Program-made: the position numbers and the translations under genes | Notes under the pieces: generated by a model | Told to the model about the DNA's origin: nothing | Databases searched by the model: none | The model's input: only the letters and a program-made list of their open reading frames with translations | Shown here: one piece after another, positions 50,601 to 62,600 of the stretch | How positions within the stretch are numbered: the first letter of the stretch is position 1 | How the letters are laid out: each line of letters begins with the position of its first letter | From: Chrysopilus asiliformis | Taxonomy: Eukaryota; Arthropoda; Insecta; Diptera; Rhagionidae | Direction of reading: 5' to 3' | Assembly: GCA_964034945.1 (NCBI GenBank) | Contig: OZ035961.1 | Location: 95,156,020-95,220,019, forward strand | Length of the DNA: 64,000 nt

Positions 50601-53600
50601 TGTTATTTTTCCAAAAAAATTATAGAAAACTGCGATTTCCGTAAAAGTAATTTACCAAAATTATACTGTTGAGATGAGGAAAGGCTATACAGTAATCCCT
50701 CCAACTGCGCGGTTTTTAACTGCGCGGTTTCGCAACTGCGCGGTTAAGTTTTTAATACCAAAATTTCGAACTGCGCGGTAAAAATTTCGCAGCCGCGCGG
50801 TTGTTTTATAATTTTCGTTTAAAAAAACATGTTTCTGACCCCAAAATTTCATACAAAGTAGGGTTCACAGTGCGCGGTTTCGGTTTGCACGCTCTTTTTA
50901 TGGAATGTATCTACCACATCAGGTGGAGGGATTATGAACGTATCAGTTGGACGGATTACTGTACTTTACTGGATAAATTGCTGAGTAAACAAAGATGGGG
51001 CTACCCATAAAATCTGAAATTGTAGTTTTAGTCTTCTTTCCCCCGATCCCGCGTAATTTTCCCTGATTTTGGTTTGGAGTTTGATAACGCCGTCATATTA
51101 CGGCGTAATTTCTACCCCTTTTGCTTCTTTGTAAATCTCCTCTCCTGCGATTTCCTGCGATTTTGAAGGCATTCGGATCCAGTTCACACCATTAGAGAGG
51201 TCCCTAATCAACCTAAACATATTTCAACTTTATTAATTTTACAATACGACTTACTGTTTTCGAGGAAATTGCAAAAAATATTTCGATTGTATGGGGGGGG
51301 GGCGGGGGAGGGCTTGTATGATTTTGCCGGTTCAAGAACTTAGCCTTGCTAGTTACGAGAAATGCAACTATAAAAAATTTCAAGTCTCTAGCTGAATCCT
51401 TTTAAAAGTTATAGTATTCACGAACAGACCGACAGACCTACAGACAGACAGACTGGCAGACTGATGGACAGAGATGTAGGCAGGCAGGCAAGCAGGCAAG
51501 CAGGCAGGTAAGCAGGCACGTAGGCAGGCAGGTAGGCAGGCAGGTAGGCAGGCAGGTTGTCAGACCGACTTACAGGCAGACAAATTTACAGGCAGACAGA
51601 CAGACAGACAGATGGATAGACATGCGAAAATCAAAATCTTTTTTTTATCCCAAACGCATTTTTTGAAGCGTTACTAACGATAAACTACATATAATATACT
51701 CCTATATGGCTCTTATATAGAGTGTAAAAATCCGATATAAAAAATATATACTATGGAAATATCCAGACGCCAACAAAGAGTTTTAAATATGTTATGTTAT
51801 GCTCATGGCTAGGTGGACGAAGATAGCATAAATTGGAAAAAACCCATTTCTGAGTTTTCCAATTCCCTCTCGAATCCTGACGGCTGGCACTCAAGATGTT
51901 CCGGCTTTGCTCAGGGTTTTGGGGTGGGATCTTGCCTCTGGATTCGATCGGGACATAATTCGCGGGGTGCCAAAACAAAGGGAAAACCCAACTGATCTCG
52001 CGTTTCACTCAAGGGGTAAAAAAAAATATAAACATACGCACACACTCACGTAGTTTTCCATTTCGTCCGACAGCTAATCCTACGTTTTTTCCGCATTATT
52101 CCTTCGCATTGTTTCCCCCTCCCGCATAAACCCACTTATTGACACATAACTAGTTTCCTAACTATTATCACTAATACTTTTCTTCCTTCAAAAAAAATAT
52201 TCTAGAAAAAACCAACAAACACTAACGTTTTATGCTTTGAGTTATAATTTATTATTGACACTATACTCAAAATTGTGGCAGATACATACCAATTACACCA
52301 ATTATTATTATCATAAGCCACTTAACTTAAACCAATGAATTACACTTATGATTCATTTAATTATAATATTCTTTGGTCGAAGAATACATTCGATCACAAA
52401 AATAAAAATTTAGATTTAAACTAGAATTAAGTAAATCAACAAAACAATTGAACGTTATTTATCCGACACTTAGAGCAAACCGAACCGATCCGATATCAAG
52501 TAATTATTAACTGAATAGCAAAAATTTGCCAACGGCCATAAAAAGAAAAAAAAACGGTACCAATAAAGTGTTCTTTTTAACTGACTTGGAGCAAACTAAG
52601 ATCAGCAACTTGTTGCCGCAACAAAGTTGAAAACCAAGCTCTATGTGTTGGATGAATAAAAGTTCATACCAAGAGGAATCGAAAAAATTTGACGTTTTTA
52701 TATAAAATTCTTCAAAATTTCCTACCTTGGAATTTCCTTTTACTTTTCTTTTTAAAGATGTTATTGATTGATGTTTTCTCAGGATTTTCCAGCGCTGATG
52801 TGCACATCCGCCACTGATGAAAATTCACAATCGATCGAATTGATCGTCACTAAAACTTTTGGTTAGAAAAGAAATTCAGAAAGGAAAATCCGCACAAATA
52901 AATCAACTAAAATGCAAACTAATTTCTCCACTATCACGGATGATGAATCCTCGCGATGGTCTTTCTATGGTTGTGTGAATTGATGTTCTCCTACCAGGAA
53001 GATGGCCGCGCCCTTGTTCTGATGCCCCTTTCAAAACTTGGACCGCATGGAATTTTTCTCTTCGGTGGAAAGATTCGTGAACGTTTGCCCCTTTCTTGAT
53101 TTTTCCAGGTGGAAAGAAATGAAGCTCCCTCCGCTAATATTTGTTAGCCGGAAGTGACGCTGGAATTTCCGGTGCTGAAGCTCAAATTTGTGCCTTGCAA
53201 ATTTTGAAGCTTTTCTTAGCATCGAAGAAATTTGATTCTTTTGACGTCGAATTAAATAGTTAAAATGTTAAATGGTTTAATGATGCTTTTAATCGATCAA
53301 TGGTTTTTTTTAAAAACGCTACGCCTGGACTTTGCCCGTCGTCTATATATCCATTCCCGAAAATCTCTAATACAAAAATGAAGACTCATAAGTTTTCAAT
53401 TGAGAAGCTTTCTTCTAAAAAAAAATACTTACGTTTTCTAATTTAAAAAAAGAATAAAAATGATTTCCGCGTAAAATTTCTCTGGTTTGGCAAAATTGGT
53501 GAAAATTGTATTTTCATCCAGAACTAAATTGGCCTTTAACCCCAGAGAGTGAGAAAACGTGGCTACTAAATTATTCTGCCCAAAACGTTGGACGAATATA

Positions 53601-56600
53601 AGTCCAGCGCGCAGCTTGACGTCCAAGAAAGAAAAGAACGAGCAACGATTCACGAATCCTTCTGGAAGTGTTCTCAAAAGCTTTTGGTAGCAATTTTGAC
53701 CAATAAGAATATGAATATATACTTGTTTAATTTAACTTGAAAACATCAATTCACATTGATCATTTTTTTTTGTAATACTTTTTTGGCAAGATAAAGCAGC
53801 ATTTTAATTTCTCAAAAAAATGCCCACATAACAAATAGTTTTTTAGATGCCACGCATAAATGATATCAATGTAGCATTTTAATAATGCTTTCAACAACAA
53901 AGTGATTTATTTGGATTATTAAAACTTAACAACAATGCATTATTCTATTATTATGTGACAATTTATTACCACTTATGCTAAAATCAAAACATACTTAATA
54001 ACAAAAACTGTTAATATTTGCCACTCGAAAAAATGTTTTTTTTTTCGAAAAAAATTTCTATCACGTTTACAATCGGACAATATCGTTGATCAAAATGCAA
54101 TTTATTTAATATCGTTATTCATTTAGGGAAATATTAATCGATATTGTTGTGGCAATAAACAGTGTAATTTCAATTTGATTCAACACAAAGCATATATCAA
54201 TTATTGAGGGGTATTTGGGTAATATGCAAATTGTTAAAAAGAGAATTTAAAAATCATTTCCAGACAAATTAAATAACAATTTTGCAGATGGTTACCACAC
54301 ATAATGGCACCACGTTCCATCCAAAATGATTTGTTTCTTCCGAAATTTGAAAAAAAAACGTCAACTTTGCCTCTCTGTACATATTTCTGAATTCATTCAC
54401 AGGCGAATAAATGCAATACACAAATAGCTAAACATAAAAGCTATCAGACTTTAAAATATAGTAACATTATACCATCATATATTTTCGAACATTTTTATCC
54501 CATCGTGTACGTGTGAATGTTGAGAAATTTTTAAAAAATGCAAATTTTTGTACATTACAGCTGCACGTAAAACGATAAAAAATTATCGTTCGATTGAGCA
54601 CAGACTTGAAGCGATGAAAATTCGTAACTATATATCCATTTGAAATATAATTTAAAAATTATAGGACTCTTTCGACTCTACCGATTGCGTTACATCATTC
54701 TAAAATGCAGGGAAAGATTGCGAATTTGTTTTTGTTTTTTTTTTTGGCATTTCGTCATTATTGTCAGAAGCAGATGTCACCCTCGAATGAGCCCAAATGA
54801 GCCCCAACAATTCACCATTTGCGGTTGATATTTGGAACCACCGCTAACGCTGCCATTTCCACCCTTAAACGCAACGTACCCGAATGTCAACAATTTATTT
54901 GAGTCCTTCTTGATGCATGTGTTTCGTACGTGCGATATTGAAACCATGGAAAATTATCCTTGTGCGCTGGAAGCAATGTGCACGAGTGGCACGCCATCAT
55001 CATCATGAGTTCGCCAGGATTTTGCATTGTTTTGTATTTGGCCGCATCGCTTCTTGTACGTGGAAAATCATTATGCTAGTTTACAATATGCACTGGCGGA
55101 ATATCCTTTTCGGAAAGTCTGTATATTTGGTATTTTGTTGATGGCGATATTATTCTCTTTCAACATTACAGAATTGAAATTTCCACCAACTACGTGAAAA
55201 GTGAAATCCAATATTCCAAGTAACGAAAATCATCAGCATAGCCAGACTTTGAGTTATTTTAAAAAGTTTCACATCAAGGATATACGATATTCTGATAGTC
55301 GTATCTATTTAGTATTTGTGTGAATGAAAAAGATTGAAATTATTTGTACATTTGTATATTTTAAATTGAATGTAGAAACATACACACACACACACACACG
55401 AACGTATGAAGATTTGTAAAATAATCCAATATGATCATCTCTCGGTTGGTCGTCGCATATCCTTTTCGTCCTGTAGTTCCTCGGTATAGAAGAATTTTAA
55501 GAATTACGAATGCGATACGTGCAACCGAATATATCACTTGACAATTTCGGAATGGTTTTCTGTTATGCTAGAATGGCTTAAATACCGAAAAGCAATCAGC
55601 TGAATGGCACTTGCACACCAAGCGAATTTTCCGAACAATATCCTTTCGTGTGATGCGAATTTTTCAACACAATCCGTAAAATGAAATCTTGAATATTTTT
55701 ATGCATCGATTTCATGTCGATATCGTAATCGAAATTTTCCAGTAAAATACGGTAGGGTATGATTTTCGGGTAAAGGAAGAATCAATCTTTATTCTACCTC
55801 CATGGAAAATTAGTGGAAAATCCAGAAAATTTCAAAAAAGTATCAATTGTGATCAACACAAAACTTTCTTATGCAATATTTAGTTTCGGAAAATATATGT
55901 AAAAAATAATATTTTTCAAATATTTCGGGAACCGTTAAAGATTCGTAAGAATCGTTAAAGGAAAAAAATGCAGAATATTTTTATTTTCTTTGATTTCGGT
56001 TATCCGCGTTTATAGCGTATAGTTTTCCAGAAATTTTTAAAAAACCTAATGTTTTTCAAATATGGGAACCGTTAGGGACACGTAAAAACCATTAAAACAA
56101 AAAAAGCAGAACATTTTATTTCCTTTAAATTTAGTTATATTCATTTTTTTCCCAAAAGGGCGTAGGTTTCGAAAGATTTTCAAAAAACGGAATTTTTCAA
56201 AAAAATATGTATGGAAGATACCCGTTACTGCTACCGTTGCTATTCCAAAAGTTGATAGAAAACTATGATTTTTGTAAAGAATTTACAAAAAAAACTTCAA
56301 GTTTCTAGCTCAATGCTTTTTCGAGTTATTTCAGATACGTATACAACGGACAGACCGACAGATAGGCTGAAGACAGACCGACAGACAGACGGACAGATGC
56401 ACGGACATCTTCATAATTTTGCTTGAAACGGATTTCGTATTGATCAGAAATTTTCTAACTGCCCCCGTTTTCGAGCCGGTCTTCCAAATACTTCACCTCT
56501 ATAGAATTAAAAATTCGGGTAAATGCTAACGTCTATTTCATATGCAGGGCAGTTTTGCAGGGCAGGCACATGATAGATTTAATAGAATCTGAATCGGGCT

Positions 56601-59600
56601 TACTTTGACGAGCTTCATTTTATAAAACGAAGGTTTCAGTAGAAAGATAACTAACCGCTAGCTTGTTAATACAGGCGCGTGCTACTTGTTGGTCATTAAT
56701 TTTTCGACTGGGATATTCCTTTTAAAAAATGAGTGTCGTTAAAGTTTTACGAGAATTCAAAAACTATTAATTTAAGAAATAGCAGGGCAACGGGTTTATT
56801 ATTTTTTCATTAAAACCGATTGTTTTTTATTGACCTGCAAGCAGGATGGCAAAACTTGCCCTGCGTATGAAATAGACGCTAAATGTTATTAAAAAAAAAA
56901 AACCTTCGTGGGCCCGATTTTAAAATGTACAGGGTGCGCCATCTATTCCTCCGGTATGAGAATGTTGAATAACTTTTGAAAGAAACAATAGATTGCAAAA
57001 AATGGTGTTTTTTTATTTAGTTCAATCCTTTACAATTTATGTGGACTACTTTTTGAAAACAACATCGATCAAATGACCACCTTTATTGGCCACCGCAAAC
57101 TGCCCAAATAGCATTTTAAGCAGCAATTATGGTGTTCATCCCCATATTTCGTCACCATGCAAATCGCGGCGATAAGCAATTTATGTCGCAAACACGTCGT
57201 TAGTTGTGCCAACGAGACGCGCAACGGCACCCATAGTGGGGAACACTTTTCAGCGGTTTGCGGCGCCGCAATTATAACGACAGGGACGTAATTAGTTGCC
57301 TCATGCGCGAGCGTCATCTGACGGCATTATATCACACAATTACACAAATCATCGAGCGGGTTTTCTTTCTCCCTCGAATGCTTGCTAGTAAACAGAGATG
57401 AACAAATAAAAACGTAAGCAGAAGACGAACGAGAAAAATCTAATGGCGACAAATTAATGGAAACTTTTGTGGAGTGTTATTTTATAATGGACTTTTCTTC
57501 CGGTTGCATGTCGTGATTTTAATTGCCATTAAAATTTTTCGACAATATTGGATCTGAAATTTAAACAGATTTTAATGGGCCATCGAATTATTTTGTTTTT
57601 AATCAAAAATTTCTTTAATTTTATTTTATCGGTGAAATTTTTTTTTCTTTTGCAATGAAATTTTGATGCCAATAAAATTATGCTGTTTCAAAAATGTATG
57701 CTATCCACTTTTTATGCAATATCCTTCAGTCATTCGCCTGAAATAAGAAATTTAATTCTCGAAACGAAATCGTTTCCATCAAATGTCAGTGAGAAATATG
57801 GCGGCTGAAGGCATCAATTTTTTTTGGTGTTTCTCAGACGGGGAGCTTTAATGAAACTTTAGTGGCAGACTATTTCGACCCGAAAACCATCAAATGCTGC
57901 TCTATCGCTGCAGGAATTTTCATGAAGCGAATGTTGCCCCAAAGATGAACCGTGGGTCACCAATTCCCCCACTAAAGCAATTGTGGCTTTGCAGACGCAT
58001 TATTAATCGGTGTGACGCGCTCGTCTTTTCTTTCGCTTCTTTTACGCGGATGTGAATTATAGGTGTAAATTTTTAGCCCCGATTGCGTAAATTACTGCAT
58101 TTTAAAGCCGCAAAGAACAAATCTCATGTTCCCGTACTTTTCGATGCTATTTGGGTGTGCTCTTTTTCGGGCATTTTCCATCACTTCTTCGAGCATCTCC
58201 GTCGGTATGGCAGCTATTTCGGCACGAATATTGGTCTTTAGCTCGTCAATGGTCTTCGGGTTGCTGGCGTAAACTTTACTCTTCAAATAACCCCACAAAA
58301 AGAAGTCTGGGGGGGTTAAATCAGGGGATCTTGGTGGCCAGTCAATATCGCCTCTTTTCGATATCACACGTCTAGGGAATTTTTGTTGCAAAAACCGTAT
58401 TGTTTGGTCCGCTGTGTGGCATGACGCCCCGTCTTGCTGAAACCAGAAGTCAGTCAGACCTTTTTCACGCATTTGCGGACACACAAAATGTGCCAACATC
58501 CACCGATATCGATTACCATTAACTGTTTCACCTTCATTGAAGAAAAATGGCCCAATGATGGTTTTTGCGCACACGCCGGCCCAAACAGTCACTTTTCGAT
58601 CATGCAATGGTATTTCATGAATCTCGTGAGGATTTTCTGTCGCCCAAATGCGGCAATTTTGTTTATTAACACCGCCAGAGAGAGTGAAATGTGCCTCGTC
58701 GGTCATTAAAACTTGCATCCAAAAGTCCGGCATGGTTTCCAACATTCGACCGACTAATTTGCCGTATTCTATACGACGCGACTTGTCTGTTGCCAATATT
58801 CTTTGAGTTAGTTGTATTTTGTAAGGAAACAAATGGAGATCGTCCTTTAAAATGCGCCGCAACGTGGTTCCACTCATTTTCAACCGCTGAGTTCGGTGGC
58901 GATACGAGACATTTGGGTCCTCGGCAACACTCTCTCTCACGGCTTCAATAATTTCATTGGAACGTCTTGGGCGTGGATGATTATAGGTTAGATTGCCTAC
59001 TGTTCCGTGCTCAAAGAAATTTTTACCCAGCGCCCGAATTGTTTTGTCAGTAGGCGCTTTTTTGCCACGATATTTTGCACGATATGCACGTTGAGTTAGC
59101 ACAATTGAACGACTATTTTCAATGTACATCGTCACTATTTCGGCGCGTTCTTTCGGTGTGAAGCGGTTCATGGTTAAAATTGTACTGGTTTGACGTTTCC
59201 AAAACGTGTCTAGGAAAGCAAATCGGTTGACAAATGGCAAAGTTATTGAATGTTTACATACCGGAGGAATAGATGGCGCACCCTGTATAACATTGGGATA
59301 ATACTACAAGGTAAAAAAAACGTTTTGGGTTTGTAGGATAAAATAGCTTTCTTATTGTTAATTTCTAGCTACTTTGAATAAGTTCACAGTAAAAAATCTT
59401 GGATCAACTTCCAATCAAAATTGGATTACACTGGACCTATATGTAATCCAATGCAATAGTATAGATTAGATTAATATAGATTAAATAGTATATTTAGTAA
59501 ATAGTATCCAACAGTATAGATTAGAAATTTGTTGAAATTTGTTTTTGGCTCAATTTAGTATTAAAGTTTACAATTTCAATTAAATTGTAGACATTAATAT

Positions 59601-62600
59601 TAAAAGTACAGTAGAATCCCGGTAATTCGTAGCTAGATAATTCGCATATCCCGATAATTCATATGAATTTGCCGGTCTCTTGAGAAAATCCCGATAATTC
59701 GTAAAAAATCACTGCATTCCTGCCCCTTGGTGATTCGTATTCATATTAGCCTTTGGGGTCGACAAAACGTCTTATAAATCGTATTTCCAGATCAAACTCC
59801 CCTTAATTCGATTTTTTTCTTTTTTTACCCTCGACAATTCGTAATCCCGCTAATTGGAATATCCTGATAATTCGTATTTACTGGCGGTTACTTGAAATAC
59901 GAATTATTGGGATTCTACTCTATTTAAGTTCAATATATAATAAAAAATAATTAAAATATGAATGCAATAAAAACTAAAATATTGTTAATTATTTGCATGT
60001 ATTAAATTCTAACCTAAAATTGTATTAAGATTTCGTCAATATAATTTTTGGATTGAAAAATACTCCAGGATTTTTTGCCGTGTGACAGTGAAAATCTACA
60101 AGGAAGTGACCGCCCTTTTCTTAGTTTTTTTTTAAATAATCAGAAACATAATAAAGCTGATCCAAGTCATCTTTTTCACAAGCCAACTCTTGCCTCTAGC
60201 GGGCAAATGGAGTTACCCATTACATGACATTAGATCCTCGAAATATCTACCTAAGGTCAACGCGAGCAACTCCTTCCGCCCTACTTTACTTGCTGCAGGT
60301 TTATTTTTTGAATACCGATTTACACAAATTATTACACAAGTGCGTTAATAAAACACTCCCAAATAGCATTTTAAGCAGCAATTATGGTGTTTATCCCCAT
60401 ATTTCGTCACCATGCAAATCGCGGCGATAAGCAATTTATGTCGCAAATACGTAGTTAGTTGTGCCAACGAGACGCGCAACGAGACCCATAGTGGGGAACA
60501 CTTTCCAGCGGTTTGCGGCGCCGCAATTATAACGACAGGGACGTAATTAGTTGCCTCATGCGCGAGCGTCATCTGACGGCATTATATCACACAATTACAC
60601 AAATCATCGAGCGGGTTTTCTTTCTCCCTCGAATGCTTGCTAGTAAACAGAGATGAACAAATAAAAACGTAAGCAGAAGACGAACGAGAAAAATCTAATG
60701 GCGACAAATTAATGGAAACTTTTGTGGAGTGTTATTTTATAATGGACTTTTCTTCCGGTTGCATGTCGTGATTTTAATTGCCATTAAAATTTTTCGACAA
60801 TATTGGATCTGAAATTTAAACAGATTTTAATGGGCCATCGAATTATTTTGTTTTTAATCAAAAATTTCTTTAATTTTATTTTATCGGTAAAATTTTTTTT
60901 TCTTTTGCAATGAAATTTTGATGCCAATAAAATTATGCTGTTTCAAAAATGTATGCTATCCACTTTTTATGCAATATCCTTCAGTCATTCGCCTGAAATA
61001 AGAAATTTAATTCTCGAAACGAAATCGTTTCCATCAAATGTCAGTGAGAAATATGGCGGCTGAAGGCATCAATTTTTTTTGGTGTTTCTCAGACGGGGAG
61101 CTTTAATGAAACTTTAGTGGCAGACTATTTCGACCCGAAAACCATCAAATGCTGCTCTATCGCTGCAGGAATTTTCATGAAGCGAATGTTGCCCCAAAGA
61201 TGAACCGTGGGTCACCAATTTCCCCACTAAAGCAATTGTGGCTTTGCAGACGCATTATTAATCGGTGCGACCCGCTCGTCACTTCTTTCGCTTCTTTTAC
61301 GCGGATGCGAATTATAGGTGTAAATTTTTAGCCCCGATTGCGTGAATTGCTGCATTTTAAAGCCGCAAAGAACAAATCTCATGTTCCCGTACTTTTCGAT
61401 GCTATTTGGGCTGCGCTTGAAAATACGCAAATACGCAATGGGTAATTTTATCTGGTTACATAAATACTCTTGATATACCCTTATTGTAGAATTTACTATG
61501 ACTTTCGTGTCCGCAAGTACTCATATCTTATTAAACTTTCGCGACCAAGTATTTTTTTTAATTTTTTAAAATTGCAGATGTATTCTAGACTTTTATAAAA
61601 CAAATCTTTGGATGAGGGGTGGGCATCGCGATCGACCGGTGGAACGGCAAGACATTTTGGGGTGACCGCCTTATTTATTTTATTTTTATTTTTTATTTAT
61701 TTTTATTTTTATTTTATGTACATTAGTTTACATTTAAGTTACAAATAAAAATTTCGAAAAAAATCCCGTAAGGCAGAAGAATGCCTTATAAGGGATAGAA
61801 AGAAAATATATACCATTCAAAAGCTAACAATTAATTGAATAATTAGTTTATGGAATTCATCAACCTAAGGCCCATAAGAAACCGAAACCTAAGAAAACCA
61901 AATCAAAAAAAGAAGGGGGGGGGGGGAAACTGGAGAAATTGGAGACCATATCAACCTGTAGGCTACCTTTGACAAAAAAAAGAAAGTGGAAAAAATACGG
62001 TTTTATTTACTTTATTAGAAAAGAATCAAAAGAAAAAAAAGGCTATATTTATGGAACACCGACGCCAGCTAGACTGGTGAATCGGCTTTTCACAATCGAT
62101 GCGACTGTGTTTACTTAAGCAAATGATTCGATGAATGTGTAGACGACACATGTACCTTCACATTTACGCCACTGGGTGGAACGCAACACCTTGAAAAAAT
62201 TAGAAGTAGCCCGTACCCTGGAAAAGTCTGCCCACCCCTGCTTTAGATTATAATCTCAGTAAAAAAGGGTCATTTTACAAAATATTACTGAATTATTAAC
62301 TAAAACGAGTGCTAAACCAATTTAGAAATCCCTGGGTATTACCCAGTGACCACGTGTAAAATTTTTTTTTATATCTTTAATATCTTTAAGTATGTATTTA
62401 ATTTCTAGCCAGTAAATAAACCAAAACCAATAAAAATTTAAATTATTTCATTTTTCCAGACAGCTTGAAAGATTAAACACAAAATTTCATGTTTCTTGTC
62501 TGATTTAGCCTACAATTCACCTCCTAAAAATTCGCTTTTTATGTTTATTCTTCATAAAATTTATCGACTTTCAAGTTCAAAGTCCTAAAAGTGAACGTAT

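Larger units (their letters stand above)
56930..59285 (-). mobile_element. DD41D mariner (rosa-type), full length but carrying a nested 1,053-bp insertion
   Basis: Terminal inverted repeats begin CAGGGTGCGCCATCT and run about 29 bp. TA target duplications lie at 56928-56929 and 59286-59287. Without the insertion at 57103-58155 and its 2-bp duplication the element is 1,301 bp. It is very similar to the deleted copy at 3676-4596, so both look young. Confidence 0.93.

Noticed and set aside
51425..51615. Regular CAGG/CAGA spacing as a CRISPR-like or minisatellite array
   Set aside because: Plain tetranucleotide microsatellite in a eukaryotic genome; no spacer structure.
51765..52015. Possible tRNA-derived SINE (GATCGAATCC resembles a B box on the minus strand)
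   Set aside because: No matching A box, tail or target duplication could be found.
57069..57317. An 82-codon minus-strand frame repeated as 60345-60572 and partly at 12767-13009
   Set aside because: It lies within the CCCAAATAGCAT element copies, mostly repeats because the element does, is interrupted in the older copy, and has no recognisable domain. Still worth a profile search if the element family is studied.
58434..58951. Plus-strand open frames across the mariner at 56930-59285, and the minus-strand frame at 3872-4198
   Set aside because: Antisense shadows of the transposase gene.
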